Positions 28,995-39,546 are shown, counted from the first letter of the stretch. The stretch: 64,000 nucleotides of DNA from Sphingopyxis alaskensis RB2256 (GCF_000013985.1 NC_008048.1:1674001-1738000), one strand, 5' to 3'. The notes: generated by a model not told the origin, from the letters alone. Numbers and translations: made by a program.

Positions 28995-29732
28995 ATGACA
29001 AAACAGGCAATCCTTCATCGCATGGTCATGCCGGGGCACATCTGCCCCTATGGCCTCAAAGCCAAATATCTGCTCGAGCGCCGCGGCTATAGAGTCGACG
29101 ACCGCTGGCTGACGACGCGCGAGCAGACCGATGCGTTCAAGGCGCAGCATGGCGTCCAGACGACGCCGCAGACCTTCATCGACGGGGTGCGGATCGGCGG
29201 TTATGACGATCTGCGCCGCCATTTCGGGCTGAAGGTCGCCGACCCCGATGCGGCCAGCTATACGCCCGTGATCGCGCTGTTCGCGATGACCGCGCTGATG
29301 GCGCTGGCGGCGAGCTTTGCCGCCTATGGCGATGCCTTTACGCTTCGCGCCGCCGAATGGTTCATCTCTTTCAGCATGATGGTGCTCGCGCTGCTGAAAT
29401 TGCAGGATGTGGGCAGGTTCGCGACGATGTTCCTCAATTACGACCTGCTCGCGCGCCGCTGGGTTCCCTATGCGAGCATCTATCCCTTTGCCGAGGGGCT
29501 GGCGGGCGTGTTGATGACCGCGCACGCGCTGCCCTGGCTGTCGATCCCGCTGGCGCTGTTTATCGGCGGCATCGGCGCGGTGTCGGTGTTCAAGGCGGTC
29601 TATATCGACCGGCGCGACATCAAATGCGCGTGCGTCGGCGGCAGCAGCAAGGTGCCGCTGGGCTTCGTGTCGCTGACCGAAAATCTGATGATGGTCGCGA
29701 TGGCGCTGTGGATGGCGCGCATGTGGGTGTGA
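28995..29732 (+). CDS. Glutaredoxin-MauE/DoxX fusion membrane protein
   Basis: A 245-aa protein with an N-terminal glutaredoxin-like domain (about residues 1-80; motif CPYG at 17-20, monothiol where classical glutaredoxins have CPYC; VQTTPQTFIDG is the cis-Pro segment). The rest has four to five transmembrane helices of the MauE/DoxX type, with a CxC pair (Cys211, Cys213) in KCACVGGSSKVPLG. This suggests thiol-disulphide or metal handling at the inner membrane. AGGAGGGG is only 1 nt before the ATG; with the promoter so close, initiation may be leaderless. Probably regulated by the divergent MerR. Confidence 0.82.
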   Translation: MTKQAILHRMVMPGHICPYGLKAKYLLERRGYRVDDRWLTTREQTDAFKAQHGVQTTPQTFIDGVRIGGYDDLRRHFGLKVADPDAASYTPVIALFAMTALMALAASFAAYGDAFTLRAAEWFISFSMMVLALLKLQDVGRFATMFLNYDLLARRWVPYASIYPFAEGLAGVLMTAHALPWLSIPLALFIGGIGAVSVFKAVYIDRRDIKCACVGGSSKVPLGFVSLTENLMMVAMALWMARMWV

Positions 29733-29766
29733 GGACGTCGCCGAACTGTCATTGATGAAACGCAGA

Positions 29767-29810
29767 GCTGGGCTATCGAGGGGCATCGATTCGCCCCGAC
29801 GGAGCCCAGC
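29767..29810 (+). promoter_or_regulatory. Hairpin covering the phoD ribosome-binding site
   Basis: GCTGGGCT (29767-29774) pairs with AGCCCAGC (29803-29810), and inside it GGGGC (29780-29784) pairs with GCCCC (29793-29797). The only Shine-Dalgarno-like sequence for phoD (GGAG, 29801-29804) enters the outer stem, 2 nt before ATG 29813. This could reduce translation unless the stem opens. Confidence 0.45.
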
Positions 29811-29812
29811 CC

Positions 29813-31378
29813 ATGTACAACCGCCGCCATTTCCTTGCCGGAGCGACGCTCGCCGGGCTTGCCGCGCCGGCGATCGTCCGCGCGCAGGGTATCTTGCGCG
29901 ACTTTCCCTTTCAGCTTGGCGTCGCGGCGGGCGACCCGGCGAGCGATGGTTTCGTCATCTGGACGCGCCTCGCGCCCGAGCCGATGGAGCGCCACGGCGG
30001 GATGCCGCTGACCAATGTGCCGGTCGAATGGGAGGTCGCCAGCGACGGCGGCTTTCGCGACGTGGTGGCAAAGGGCACCGCGCTGGCGCGCCCCGAGCTG
30101 GCGCACAGCGTCCATGTCGAGGTCGCGGGATTGCAGCCCGATCGCCCCTATTATTACCGTTTCACCGCCGCGGGCGAACGCAGCCTGCGCGGGCGCGCGC
30201 GGACGCTTCCCGCGCCCGGCGCGCGTGTCGATGCGCTGACGTTCGGCGTCGCGGGATGCCAGCATTTCGAGTCGGGCTTTTACGGCGCCTATCGCCACAT
30301 GGCGCGCGAGGATCTGGCCTTCGTCTATCATTATGGCGATTTCATCTATGAATATCGGCAGGATTATCTGTTCGACGACGGGCTGCCGATCCGCCCGGTG
30401 CGCCAATATGCGCAACGCGCGCTGTTCGACCTGACCGATTTCAGAACTGCCTATGCGCAGACCCTGCTCGACATCGACCAGCAGGCGGTGCGGTCGGTCC
30501 ACGCGCATCTGTCGAGCTTCGACGATCACGAGATCCGCAACAATTGGGTGTCCGACCACGACAATTGGAAATTGGGGCTCGACAAGGAAGACCCCGATGC
30601 TGCGTCGCCCGAGATTTTCATGCTCAAGAAACAGGCGGCGATGCAGGCGTGGTACGAACATATGCCCGTGCGCCGGTCGCTGTTGCCACGCGGCGGCATG
30701 GTCGCGGCGCACCGCGAGCTGCGTTATGGCGACCTGATGGCGATGCAATTGCTCGACACGCGGCAATATCGCGACGACCAGCCATGCGGCGACGGCTTCA
30801 AACCCGCCTGCCCCGACGTGTTCGCCAGGGACCGGCAGGTGCTCGGCAAGGTGCAGGAGGAATGGCTGGCGCGCAATCTGGCGCGCGGCGGCGCGACGTG
30901 GAACGCGCTGGCGCAGCAGGTGACGATGATGTCGCTCGACCGGCGGCGGCGGCCCGAAGAGAGTGAAAAGATCGTCAACCTCGACAGCTGGGCAGGTTAT
31001 GAGGTGGCGCGGACGCGGATGTTGTCGCGCTTTGCGGGGCTGAACAACAATATCGTGCTGACCGGCGACGAGCATCAGAATTTCTGCGGCGATCTGGTGC
31101 TGAAGGACAAGGTCGTCGGCGCCGAGTTTGTCGCGACATCGATCTCCAGCGGCGGGGACGGCAGCGACAAGCGCGTCGGCACCGACGAATGGCTGGCGCG
31201 CAATCCCGAACTCAAATTCGCCAACGACCAGCGCGGTTATCTGGTCTGTGAGGTCAATCGCGAGGCGTGGCAGACGCACTTCATGGTCGTCGACAAGGTC
31301 TCGACGCCGGTGAACAGCCTGTCGAAACGCGCGACGGGCGTGGTCGAACGCGGCGTTGCGGGCGTGAAGATGGCGTAA
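29813..31378 (+). CDS. phoD: Alkaline phosphatase D / phosphodiesterase PhoD
   Basis: A 521-aa Tat-exported metallophosphatase that releases phosphate from esters in the periplasm. The Tat signal is NRRHFLAGATLAGLAAPAIV. An N-terminal FN3-like domain (GVAAGDPASDGFVIWTRLAP) precedes the catalytic part, with FGVAGCQHFESGFYGAYRHM, the metal ligands in YHYGDFIYEY and FDDHEIRNNW, and LTGDEHQNFCGDL near the end. The active-site Tyr of PhoD (in DFIYEY) is kept. Length is normal. Its leader forms a hairpin over the ribosome-binding site. No Pho box was identified by eye. Confidence 0.92.
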   Translation: MYNRRHFLAGATLAGLAAPAIVRAQGILRDFPFQLGVAAGDPASDGFVIWTRLAPEPMERHGGMPLTNVPVEWEVASDGGFRDVVAKGTALARPELAHSVHVEVAGLQPDRPYYYRFTAAGERSLRGRARTLPAPGARVDALTFGVAGCQHFESGFYGAYRHMAREDLAFVYHYGDFIYEYRQDYLFDDGLPIRPVRQYAQRALFDLTDFRTAYAQTLLDIDQQAVRSVHAHLSSFDDHEIRNNWVSDHDNWKLGLDKEDPDAASPEIFMLKKQAAMQAWYEHMPVRRSLLPRGGMVAAHRELRYGDLMAMQLLDTRQYRDDQPCGDGFKPACPDVFARDRQVLGKVQEEWLARNLARGGATWNALAQQVTMMSLDRRRRPEESEKIVNLDSWAGYEVARTRMLSRFAGLNNNIVLTGDEHQNFCGDLVLKDKVVGAEFVATSISSGGDGSDKRVGTDEWLARNPELKFANDQRGYLVCEVNREAWQTHFMVVDKVSTPVNSLSKRATGVVERGVAGVKMA

Positions 31379-31393
31379 GCCGCCCGGCGGGCC

Positions 31394-33205
31394 TCATTTT
31401 CGGCCGAACAACCGTTCGACATCGCCCATCGCCAGCTTTACCCAAGTCGGGCGGCCATGGTTGCACTGGCCCGAATGCGGCGTGACCTCCATCTGGCGGA
31501 GCAGCGCGTTCATCTCCGCGACGCTCAATGTGCGCCCCGCGCGCACCGACCCATGGCACGCCATCGTCGCGGCGACCAGTTCGAGCCGTTCGTTGAGGCC
31601 GAGCGCGGCGTCATAGCCCGCCAGATCGTCGGCGATGTCGGTGACGAGCCTGTGGCAATCAATCGCCCCCAGCATCGCCGGGGTCGCGCGCACCATTACC
31701 GCACCGGGGCCGAAGCGTTCGAGCTCGACACCGAGCGCGGCGAGCCCATCCGCCGCGGCCTCCAGCCGGTCGCACGCGGGTTCGTCGAGTTCGACGACTT
31801 CGGGGATCAGCAGGCCCTGCGACGGGACCGCCTGCCCCGCCATGCCGCGCTTCAGCGTTTCGAGCACCAGCCGCTCGTGCGCCGCATGCTGGTCGACGAT
31901 GACCAGCCCGTCCTCGGCCTCGGCGACAATATAGGTTTTCGCGATCTGGCCGCGCGCGATGCCCAGCGGATGCGCCTCGGCGGCGGGCGGCGGCGTCGCC
32001 GCGACCTCGGCGCGCCCGGCGAGCGGCGCGGGCGCGGTGAAGGGCATCAGCCGGTCATAGACGCGCGCAACGTCGGCCGCGGGCAACGATACCTCGGCGG
32101 CGAAGGGATGCACCGCCGCGCCGGCGCGCCGGTCGAAGAGGAATCCCGTCGCCGGCGGCGGCGCGACGGGTTCCTGCTGCCACGCCGCGAGCGCCGCCTC
32201 GGCGGGCTTCTGCACGCTGCGAAAGCCATGTTCGTCGAGCGCGCGCCGGAGGCCCCCGACGATCATCCCGCGAATGAGCTGCGGATCGCGAAAGCGCACC
32301 TCGGTCTTTGCGGGATGGACATTCACATCGACCTCGCCCGTCGGCACGTCGAGAAACAGCGCGACGACCGGGTGCCGGTCGCGCGCGAGCAGGTCGGCAT
32401 AGGCGCCGCGCAGCGCGCCGACGAGCAGCCGGTCCTTCACCGGGCGGCCGTTGACGAACAGATATTGATGGTCGGCAATGCCGCGATTGTAGGTCGGCAG
32501 GCTGATGACGCCGCCCAGATGCACCTCGCCGCGGTCGAGGTCGACGCCGATGCTGTTCGCGGCAAGGTCGCGACTGGTGAGCGCGGCGACACGCCCGACG
32601 CGGTCCTGCCCGCCCTGCACGTCGAGCACGCGGCGGCCGTCATGCTCAAGCGTGAAGCCGACGTCGGGGCGCGCCATCGCGAGCCGCCGCACGACATCGA
32701 GGCAGGCGGCATATTCGCTGCGCGCGCTGCGCAGGAACTTGCGCCGCGCGGGGACGCGCGCGAACAGATGCTCGACGATCACGCGCGTGCCCTGGCCAAG
32801 CGCCGCCGGGCCTTCGGCGACGACAGCGCCATTGTCGACGACGCGCCGCCAGCCGTCGCCGCCCGCCGTCCGGCTTTCGAGCGTCAACCGCGCGACGCTG
32901 GCGATCGAGGGCAGCGCCTCGCCCCGGAAGCCCAGCGTCGTCACCGCCTCGATCGCGTCGTCGGGCAGCTTCGAAGTCGCATGGCGTTCGAGCGCGAGTA
33001 CCATGTCGGCGGCGGTCATGCCGCAGCCGTCATCCTCGACCTCCAGCCGCGCTATGCCGCCTTCGGCGATTCGCACCGCGATGCGAGTCGCCCCCGCGTC
33101 GATGGCATTTTCGACCAGTTCCTTGAGCGCCGCGGCGGGTCTTTCGACCACTTCACCGGCGGCGATCCGATTTACGAGCGTTTCCGGCAGGCGGCGTATT
33201 GACAT
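31394..33205 (-). CDS. mutL: DNA mismatch repair protein MutL
   Basis: Couples MutS mismatch recognition to strand excision. It begins MSIRRLPETLVNRIAAGEVV and has the GHKL ATPase motifs (ELVENAIDAGA, VEDDGCGM, TLGFRGEALPSIASV). The 603-aa protein has the C-terminal dimerisation domain; a motif like HGRPT near the end matches the PHGRP element of alphaproteobacterial MutL. An endonuclease motif DQHAAHERL is present where nicking MutLs have DQHA(x)2E(x)4E, consistent with an organism lacking MutH. It converges on phoD and diverges from mreB across 196 bp. Confidence 0.96.
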   Translation of the reverse strand: MSIRRLPETLVNRIAAGEVVERPAAALKELVENAIDAGATRIAVRIAEGGIARLEVEDDGCGMTAADMVLALERHATSKLPDDAIEAVTTLGFRGEALPSIASVARLTLESRTAGGDGWRRVVDNGAVVAEGPAALGQGTRVIVEHLFARVPARRKFLRSARSEYAACLDVVRRLAMARPDVGFTLEHDGRRVLDVQGGQDRVGRVAALTSRDLAANSIGVDLDRGEVHLGGVISLPTYNRGIADHQYLFVNGRPVKDRLLVGALRGAYADLLARDRHPVVALFLDVPTGEVDVNVHPAKTEVRFRDPQLIRGMIVGGLRRALDEHGFRSVQKPAEAALAAWQQEPVAPPPATGFLFDRRAGAAVHPFAAEVSLPAADVARVYDRLMPFTAPAPLAGRAEVAATPPPAAEAHPLGIARGQIAKTYIVAEAEDGLVIVDQHAAHERLVLETLKRGMAGQAVPSQGLLIPEVVELDEPACDRLEAAADGLAALGVELERFGPGAVMVRATPAMLGAIDCHRLVTDIADDLAGYDAALGLNERLELVAATMACHGSVRAGRTLSVAEMNALLRQMEVTPHSGQCNHGRPTWVKLAMGDVERLFGRK

Positions 33206-33398
33206 GGGGCCTGTCCTAGCGCAGTCGGACGCAAATCGCGACCCACCCGCACAGCCCGATCTTCCCGTCCAGCCCGCCGCCCTCGGCCGAGCCGGAGTCT
33301 TCCCCAGATTTGGTCCTGTTGTCGGACGGCAACGAGCAATTTATGACGACGGTGGGCGGCCCGTTCGGACGCCGCGCCGTCGATGACAGGAACTATAG

Positions 33399-34448
<1,050 letters not shown>

Positions 34449-34465
34449 TCGGGTAGCATCGCGTC

Positions 34466-35368
34466 GTGGTCCGCCCGGCACATCGACGTCCGGGGCAATC
34501 CCGAAAGGCCCAGTACAGCCTGTTCGTCGCCTATGTCATCGCGGTGACCGGCGCGGTGGCCGGGCTGTTGCTCGCGATATTGTCGGTCGCCGATCCCGTC
34601 GGCTTTGCCCAGCTGCGCATCGCAAGCCAGGAACTCGCCGCACCGATCGCGCGCGGGACGCGCTCGGTCATCGGTTCGATTTCGGGCATCGACGACAGCG
34701 TCGGCGCCTATGTCGCCGCAGGATCGCAGAACCGGCGGCTGCGCAAGGAGCTGGCCGACACGCGGCGCCAGCTGGTCGCGACCAGTTCGCTCCAGGAAGA
34801 GAATCGGCAGCTCAAGGCACTGCTCAAGCTCCAGGAAACCGACAAGACCGCGCTCGCCAACGGCTATCTGCTCACCTCGACCTCGACGAGCAGCAGGCGC
34901 ATCGCATTGCTCAGCATCGGGCGCAATCTGGGCGTCGCCGCGGGCCAGCCGGTGCGCGGCGCCGACGGGCTGATCGGCCGCGTGCTGACCGCCGGGCCGT
35001 CGGTGTCGCAGGTGCTGTTGCTCACCGACGTCGACAATATCGTCCCCGTGCGCCGCGCGCGCGACGGGCTGCCCGCGCTCGCCAGCGGTCGCGGCAACGG
35101 CTATCTTGACGTTCGCACGCTCAATATCGCGAACAATCCGTTCAAGCCCGGCGACATCCTGGTCACATCGGGCACCGGCGGCCTCTATCCGCCGAACATC
35201 CCCGTCGCGATCGTCGTGCGGCGCCAGGACGACGGCGCGCTCGCGCGTCCGCTCGCCGACCCCGGCAAGGTCGACGCCGTCGCGGTGCTGCGCCCCTATA
35301 CCCCCGACAATATCGAGGCGGCGGGTCGCCCCGGTCCGGCCGCGCTCCCTGTCGCCGCCGCGCCATGA
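34466..35368 (+). CDS. mreC: Rod-shape protein MreC
   Basis: A 300-aa bitopic protein that links MreB to the periplasmic wall machinery. A short basic N-terminus precedes a transmembrane helix (about residues 16-37, AVAGLLLAILSVADP), then a coiled coil (around residues 85-130, RKELADTRRQLVATSSLQEE) and two beta domains typical of MreC (SSRRIALLSIGRNLGVAAGQ, GDILVTSGTGGLYPPNIP). It ends in an Ala/Pro-rich tail. It starts 17 bp after mreB and overlaps mreD by 4 bp. Confidence 0.95.
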   Translation: MVRPAHRRPGQSRKAQYSLFVAYVIAVTGAVAGLLLAILSVADPVGFAQLRIASQELAAPIARGTRSVIGSISGIDDSVGAYVAAGSQNRRLRKELADTRRQLVATSSLQEENRQLKALLKLQETDKTALANGYLLTSTSTSSRRIALLSIGRNLGVAAGQPVRGADGLIGRVLTAGPSVSQVLLLTDVDNIVPVRRARDGLPALASGRGNGYLDVRTLNIANNPFKPGDILVTSGTGGLYPPNIPVAIVVRRQDDGALARPLADPGKVDAVAVLRPYTPDNIEAAGRPGPAALPVAAAP

Positions 35369-35886
35369 ACCGCAAGGGTCCGCGCCTTGGCGAACCCGCC
35401 TCGCTGTGGCGGATGCGGATCGTGCCCGTGGCGAGCGTGATGCTCGCCTCGGCGCTGCCGCTGATGCTGCCGCTGATCGCCAGTTCGCCGGTGCTGCCGC
35501 CGGTCGGCCTGCTGTTTTTCCTCTGCTGGCAATTACTGCGCACCGAAATGTGGCCGGTGTGGGTCGGGCTGCCGCTCGGCCTGTGGGACGATCTGTTCAG
35601 CGGCGCGCCGATCGGCACCGCGGCCGGACTATGGACGCTCGCGAGCATCGCCATCGCTTATTCGTCGCAGCGCATTTACTGGCGCGGTTTCTTTCACGAC
35701 TGGGTGATCGCCGGGCTGTTGATTGCGGCGATCCAGTCGCTCGCCGCGCTCATCACCCACCCCGATGCCGATACCGCGCATGTGCTCGGGCTGGTCGTGC
35801 CGCAGATCGTCATTTCGGTGTTGCTGGTGCCGCTGATCATGCGCCTGACCGGCAAGTTTGACAACTTCCGGCTGAAACGCCGATAA
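35365..35886 (+). CDS. mreD: Rod-shape protein MreD
   Basis: A 173-aa integral membrane protein with about five transmembrane helices (for example VASVMLASALPLMLPLIASS and LGLVVPQIVISVLLVPLIM). The conserved GLPLGLWDDLFSGAPIGTAA block, with its Asp pair, is the main family signature. It acts with MreC and PBP2-RodA in the elongasome. ATG overlaps the mreC stop (ATGA). The next gene, mrdA, starts 10 bp after its stop. Confidence 0.92.
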   Translation: MNRKGPRLGEPASLWRMRIVPVASVMLASALPLMLPLIASSPVLPPVGLLFFLCWQLLRTEMWPVWVGLPLGLWDDLFSGAPIGTAAGLWTLASIAIAYSSQRIYWRGFFHDWVIAGLLIAAIQSLAALITHPDADTAHVLGLVVPQIVISVLLVPLIMRLTGKFDNFRLKRR

Positions 35887-35896
35887 AACTGCGCAC

Positions 35897-37807
35897 ATGT
35901 TCAACAAGAAGCACCCGCCGATCACCGAAGCGTGGAGGGGTCTCACCTTCACCCGCCGCGCGCTCGTCGTCGGCGGCGCGCAAGCGGCGGTGGGTGTCGC
36001 GCTGGCGGCGCGCATGGCTTATATCTCGGTGATCGACAACGACCGCTATGTGCTTGAATCGGAAAGCAACCGCGTCAATCTGACGCTCATCCCGCCGCGC
36101 CGCGGCTGGATCGTCGACCGCAATGGCAAGGCGCTCGCGAACAACCGCGTCAGCCTGCGCATCGACATCATTCCCGACCGTCTGCACAATCGCGAGATGG
36201 TGCTGGGTCAGCTCCGGACGCTGTTGCGGCTCGACGGCGACACGATGGAACGCATCAACCGCGACCTCAAGGCCGCATCGGGGTTCCAGCCCGTCGCGAT
36301 CAAGGAGAATATGACCGAGGCCGAATATAGTTCGATCCTCGTCCGCCTGCCCGAACTGCCCGGCGTCGCGCCGCAGCGCGGCTTTGCCCGCAACTATCCG
36401 ACCGGCGCCGCGGTGGGCCATCTGATCGGCTATGTTGGGGCGCCCAATGCCGAAGAATATGAGAAAGCGAAAGATCCGCTCTACATCACGCCCGGCTACA
36501 AGATCGGCAAGGACGGGCTCGAAAAATATTTCCAGGAAGTGCTGAAGGGCAAACCCGGCGCGCGGCGCGTCGAGGTGACTGCGCGCGGCAAGGTGGTGCG
36601 CGACCTCGACACCCAGCCCGACGTGCAGGGCAAGACGGTGCATCTGACGATCGACGCCGACCTGCAGGAATATGTCGCACGGCGCATGGGGCGCGAATCG
36701 GGTGCGGCGGTCGTCATCGACTGCCGCAACGGCGACATCCTCGCCTTCGTGTCGATGCCGAGTTTCGACCCCAACAGCTTTTCCGACGGGATCAGCAGTT
36801 CGGAATATGCCTGGCTGCGCGCCGACGATCACCAGCCGCTGATCAACAAGGCGACGCGCGGGCTCTATCCGCCCGGATCGACGCTGAAACCGATGGCGGC
36901 GATCGCGGCGATCGACCATGGCGTCGACCCCGGCGAGCGCCATACCTGCATCGGCGGCTATCGGCTCGGCAGCCGCTTTTTCCGCTGTCTCGGCACGCAC
37001 GGCAGCATCGACATGCCGACCGCGATCGAAAAAAGCTGCAACAGCTATTTCTACTGGCTGGCGCACCGGCTGGGTTACGACGCGATGGCGCCGACCGCGC
37101 GGCTGCTGGGGCTGGGCGAGGAGTTCCGGCTTGCGGGCAGCAATCAGCGGTACGGCACCATCCCCGACAGCGCATGGAAACGGCGCAAATATGATCAGGA
37201 GTGGACCGCGTCGGATTCGCTGAACGCGGTGATCGGCCAGGGCTATGTCAGCGTCAATCCGCTCCAGCTTGCCGTGATGACCGCGCGCATCGCGTCGGGC
37301 CGGCGCCTGTATCCGCGTCTCGTCAACCGGCAGTTCACCAACGAACCCCTGCCCTTCTCCGCCGAAGCGCTGGCGGTGGCGCGCGCGGGCATGGACCGCG
37401 TCGTCAACGGCGCGGGCACCGCGGTGCGCAGCCGCCTGCCGCTCGACGGCATCACCATGGCGGGCAAGACCGGCACCGCACAGGTGCGCGGGCTGGCGTC
37501 GGGTTCGCGCGGACAGGGCGGCGCGTGGAAATATCGCGACCACGGCCTGTTCGTCGGGTTCGCGCCGGTCGACAATCCGCGCTACGCCACGGGCATCGTC
37601 ATCGAGCATGGCATGGGCGGCAGCCGTGCCGCGGCGCCGGTTGCGCGCGATTTCATGACCTTCCTCTTCGACCGCGAAAAGGGAATGGAGGCGCTCGAAA
37701 CGCTCGAGGCCGGTTGGGGCGGCACGATCGGCGAGCGCATGGAACGCGACTATGCGGCGTGGAAAGCGGGGGCGTCGAGCGATCCCGATCCGGGCGTTCC
37801 GCAATGA
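35897..37807 (+). CDS. mrdA: Penicillin-binding protein 2
   Basis: Class B transpeptidase that cross-links new peptidoglycan during elongation. The 636-aa protein has a single N-terminal transmembrane helix (ALVVGGAQAAVGVALAARMA), a dimerisation domain with RNRVNLTLIPPRRGWIVDRN-like block, and the transpeptidase domain with the active-site S328-T-L-K331 (YPPGSTLKPM), SCN (KSCNSYFYW) and KTG (AGKTGTAQVRG). The C-terminal tail is acidic. It overlaps rodA by 4 bp (ATGA), its partner glycosyltransferase. Confidence 0.97.
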   Translation: MFNKKHPPITEAWRGLTFTRRALVVGGAQAAVGVALAARMAYISVIDNDRYVLESESNRVNLTLIPPRRGWIVDRNGKALANNRVSLRIDIIPDRLHNREMVLGQLRTLLRLDGDTMERINRDLKAASGFQPVAIKENMTEAEYSSILVRLPELPGVAPQRGFARNYPTGAAVGHLIGYVGAPNAEEYEKAKDPLYITPGYKIGKDGLEKYFQEVLKGKPGARRVEVTARGKVVRDLDTQPDVQGKTVHLTIDADLQEYVARRMGRESGAAVVIDCRNGDILAFVSMPSFDPNSFSDGISSSEYAWLRADDHQPLINKATRGLYPPGSTLKPMAAIAAIDHGVDPGERHTCIGGYRLGSRFFRCLGTHGSIDMPTAIEKSCNSYFYWLAHRLGYDAMAPTARLLGLGEEFRLAGSNQRYGTIPDSAWKRRKYDQEWTASDSLNAVIGQGYVSVNPLQLAVMTARIASGRRLYPRLVNRQFTNEPLPFSAEALAVARAGMDRVVNGAGTAVRSRLPLDGITMAGKTGTAQVRGLASGSRGQGGAWKYRDHGLFVGFAPVDNPRYATGIVIEHGMGGSRAAAPVARDFMTFLFDREKGMEALETLEAGWGGTIGERMERDYAAWKAGASSDPDPGVPQ

Positions 37808-38910
37808 TCCCCGTCCCGCCCGCGATCCGGCGCGTTCCGTGGAAGCTGATCGCCATCCTGTGCGGTATTACCGGGTTCGGCCTGCTCGTCCTCTATTCGG
37901 CCGCGGGTGGCAACTGGTCGCCCTGGGCGTGGCAACAGGGGGTGCGTTTCCTCGTTTTCCTCGGCGGCGCGCTCGTCCTTGGCCGCCTGCCCCTGCGGAT
38001 TTTCGAGGATTTTTCCTACCTTGCCTATATCGGCGTGCTCGTCCTCCTCTTTGCGGTCGAACTGCTGGGCTTCGTCGGCGGCGGCAGCCAGCGATGGCTC
38101 AACCTCGGCTTCATGAACCTCCAGCCATCGGAGCTGATGAAGGTCGCCATCGTCGTCGCGCTGGCGCGCTTCTATGCCCAGCTTCCGCCCGCCAGCACGC
38201 GCAGCCTTACCGCGCTGTGGCCGGCGCTGGTGATGATCGGGCTTCCGGCGGCACTGGTGATGCTGCAACCCGATCTCGGCACCGCGCTGTCGATCTGTGT
38301 CGGCGGGGTGATCGTGATGTTCGTCGCGGGCCTGCCGCTCTGGTGGTTCGGCAGTACGGCAATCGCTGGCGTCGCGGCGCTGCCCATCCTCTTCTCCTTT
38401 CTCCACGATTACCAGCAACGGCGCGTGCTCATCTTCCTCGACCCCGAAAGCGACCCGCTGGGCGCGGGCTATCACATCAGCCAGTCAAAGATCGCGATCG
38501 GATCGGGCGGGATCGGCGGCAAGGGCTTCCTCAACGGATCGCAAAGCCACCTTGACTATCTTCCCGAAGGGCACACCGATTTCATCTTTGCGACGATGGC
38601 CGAGGAATGGGGGCTGATCGGCGGCCTTGCGCTGCTCTTCGGCTTTTTCCTGCTGCTCCGCTGGTCGACGCGCGTTGCGCTGAAGGCGCGGACGCGCTTT
38701 GGCCAGCTCACCGCCGCGGGGCTGACCATGACGATCTTTTTCTACATCGCGATCAACCTGATGATGGTGATGGGCCTCGCCCCCGTCGTCGGCATCCCGC
38801 TCCCGCTCTTTTCCTATGGCGGGTCGTCGATGCTGACGATCATGACGTGCATCGGCATCATCCTCGCGATCGAAAACGACAGCAAGACGGGCCCGCGCCG
38901 CTTGCACTGA
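37804..38910 (+). CDS. rodA: Peptidoglycan glycosyltransferase RodA
   Basis: SEDS-family polymerase of the elongasome, joining lipid II into glycan strands. About 368 aa with ten transmembrane helices. Recognisable blocks are GGGSQRWLNLGFMNLQPSEL, which contains the catalytic-Asp-adjacent SEDS segment, PEGHTDFIFATMAEEWGLIG and GIPLPLFSYGGSSMLTIMTC. The frame is open far upstream, but ATG 37804, overlapping the mrdA stop, gives the family N-terminus. It is the last gene of the mre operon; a GGGGGA-TT-TCCCCC stem at 38981-38994 lies downstream. Confidence 0.96.
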   Translation: MIPVPPAIRRVPWKLIAILCGITGFGLLVLYSAAGGNWSPWAWQQGVRFLVFLGGALVLGRLPLRIFEDFSYLAYIGVLVLLFAVELLGFVGGGSQRWLNLGFMNLQPSELMKVAIVVALARFYAQLPPASTRSLTALWPALVMIGLPAALVMLQPDLGTALSICVGGVIVMFVAGLPLWWFGSTAIAGVAALPILFSFLHDYQQRRVLIFLDPESDPLGAGYHISQSKIAIGSGGIGGKGFLNGSQSHLDYLPEGHTDFIFATMAEEWGLIGGLALLFGFFLLLRWSTRVALKARTRFGQLTAAGLTMTIFFYIAINLMMVMGLAPVVGIPLPLFSYGGSSMLTIMTCIGIILAIENDSKTGPRRLH

Positions 38911-39022
38911 CAAAAAATTTCCGCAAGGCCATTGCCAAGGATGCACCGCCATGATAGCGGGCCGCTCTCTTCACGGCGCAGGGGGATTTCCCCCGCATCG
39001 CGAAGGCCGGAAACCGGCAGAT

Positions 39023-39098
<76 letters not shown>

Positions 39099-39546
39099 TT
39101 TTTCCACAGCAAAACCAAGCACTTACGCGAGAGCGATATTCGCTCGCCCGTGTGGTCCGCGCAACTCTCTAGCGCATTTCTAGCAGCTTAGCCCTTTCGC
39201 AACAGCGCCCCGCACCCGAAGGAGCGAGGCGCTGGCAGCGTCAGGACAGAAGGAGTTGAGCCCCCGCTGCTGGCTCCGATGTTCTTAACGAGGGTCGATT
39301 GCCTTGACCTCGGACGCGGAGGGCGCTGCCGCGTCACCGTCTCGCCGGGTCCGGTTCCCGTCACGCGAGGCGGCTTTGTCGTTCGGTTCCTTGCACGATG
39401 AGCAGAGGCGTACACTGACCACGTCCTCCGAGAAGTAGGGTCAGTTCGTATCGCCGCCGCGCCATCGAGCCTCCATCGCAATGGAGAGCTTGAATCACGC
39501 AGGCCGCCAAACCTCAAGACGGTTTATGAGTTTACGGCCCAAACAC
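39099..39546. other. Gene-free region after tRNA-Lys
   Basis: No credible gene. A minus-strand reading of 109 codons (39188-39517) is rich in Arg, Thr, Pro and Ser with no recognisable motif. There is a GAGCGA-TAT-TCGCTC hairpin (39131-39145). The position just 3' of a tRNA is a common integration site, and base composition is less coding-like than around it, so a decayed insertion is possible; no integrase remnant or repeat of the tRNA end was seen. Confidence 0.5.

Noticed and set aside
31457..33202. 581-codon plus-strand open frame
   Set aside because: Antisense to mutL, no motif.
35837..37804. 655-codon minus-strand open frame
   Set aside because: Antisense to mrdA, which has all catalytic motifs; the opposite frame has none.
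39188..39517. 109-codon minus-strand frame in the gap after tRNA-Lys
   Set aside because: Low complexity, no ribosome-binding site or known domain; reported only as gene-free DNA.
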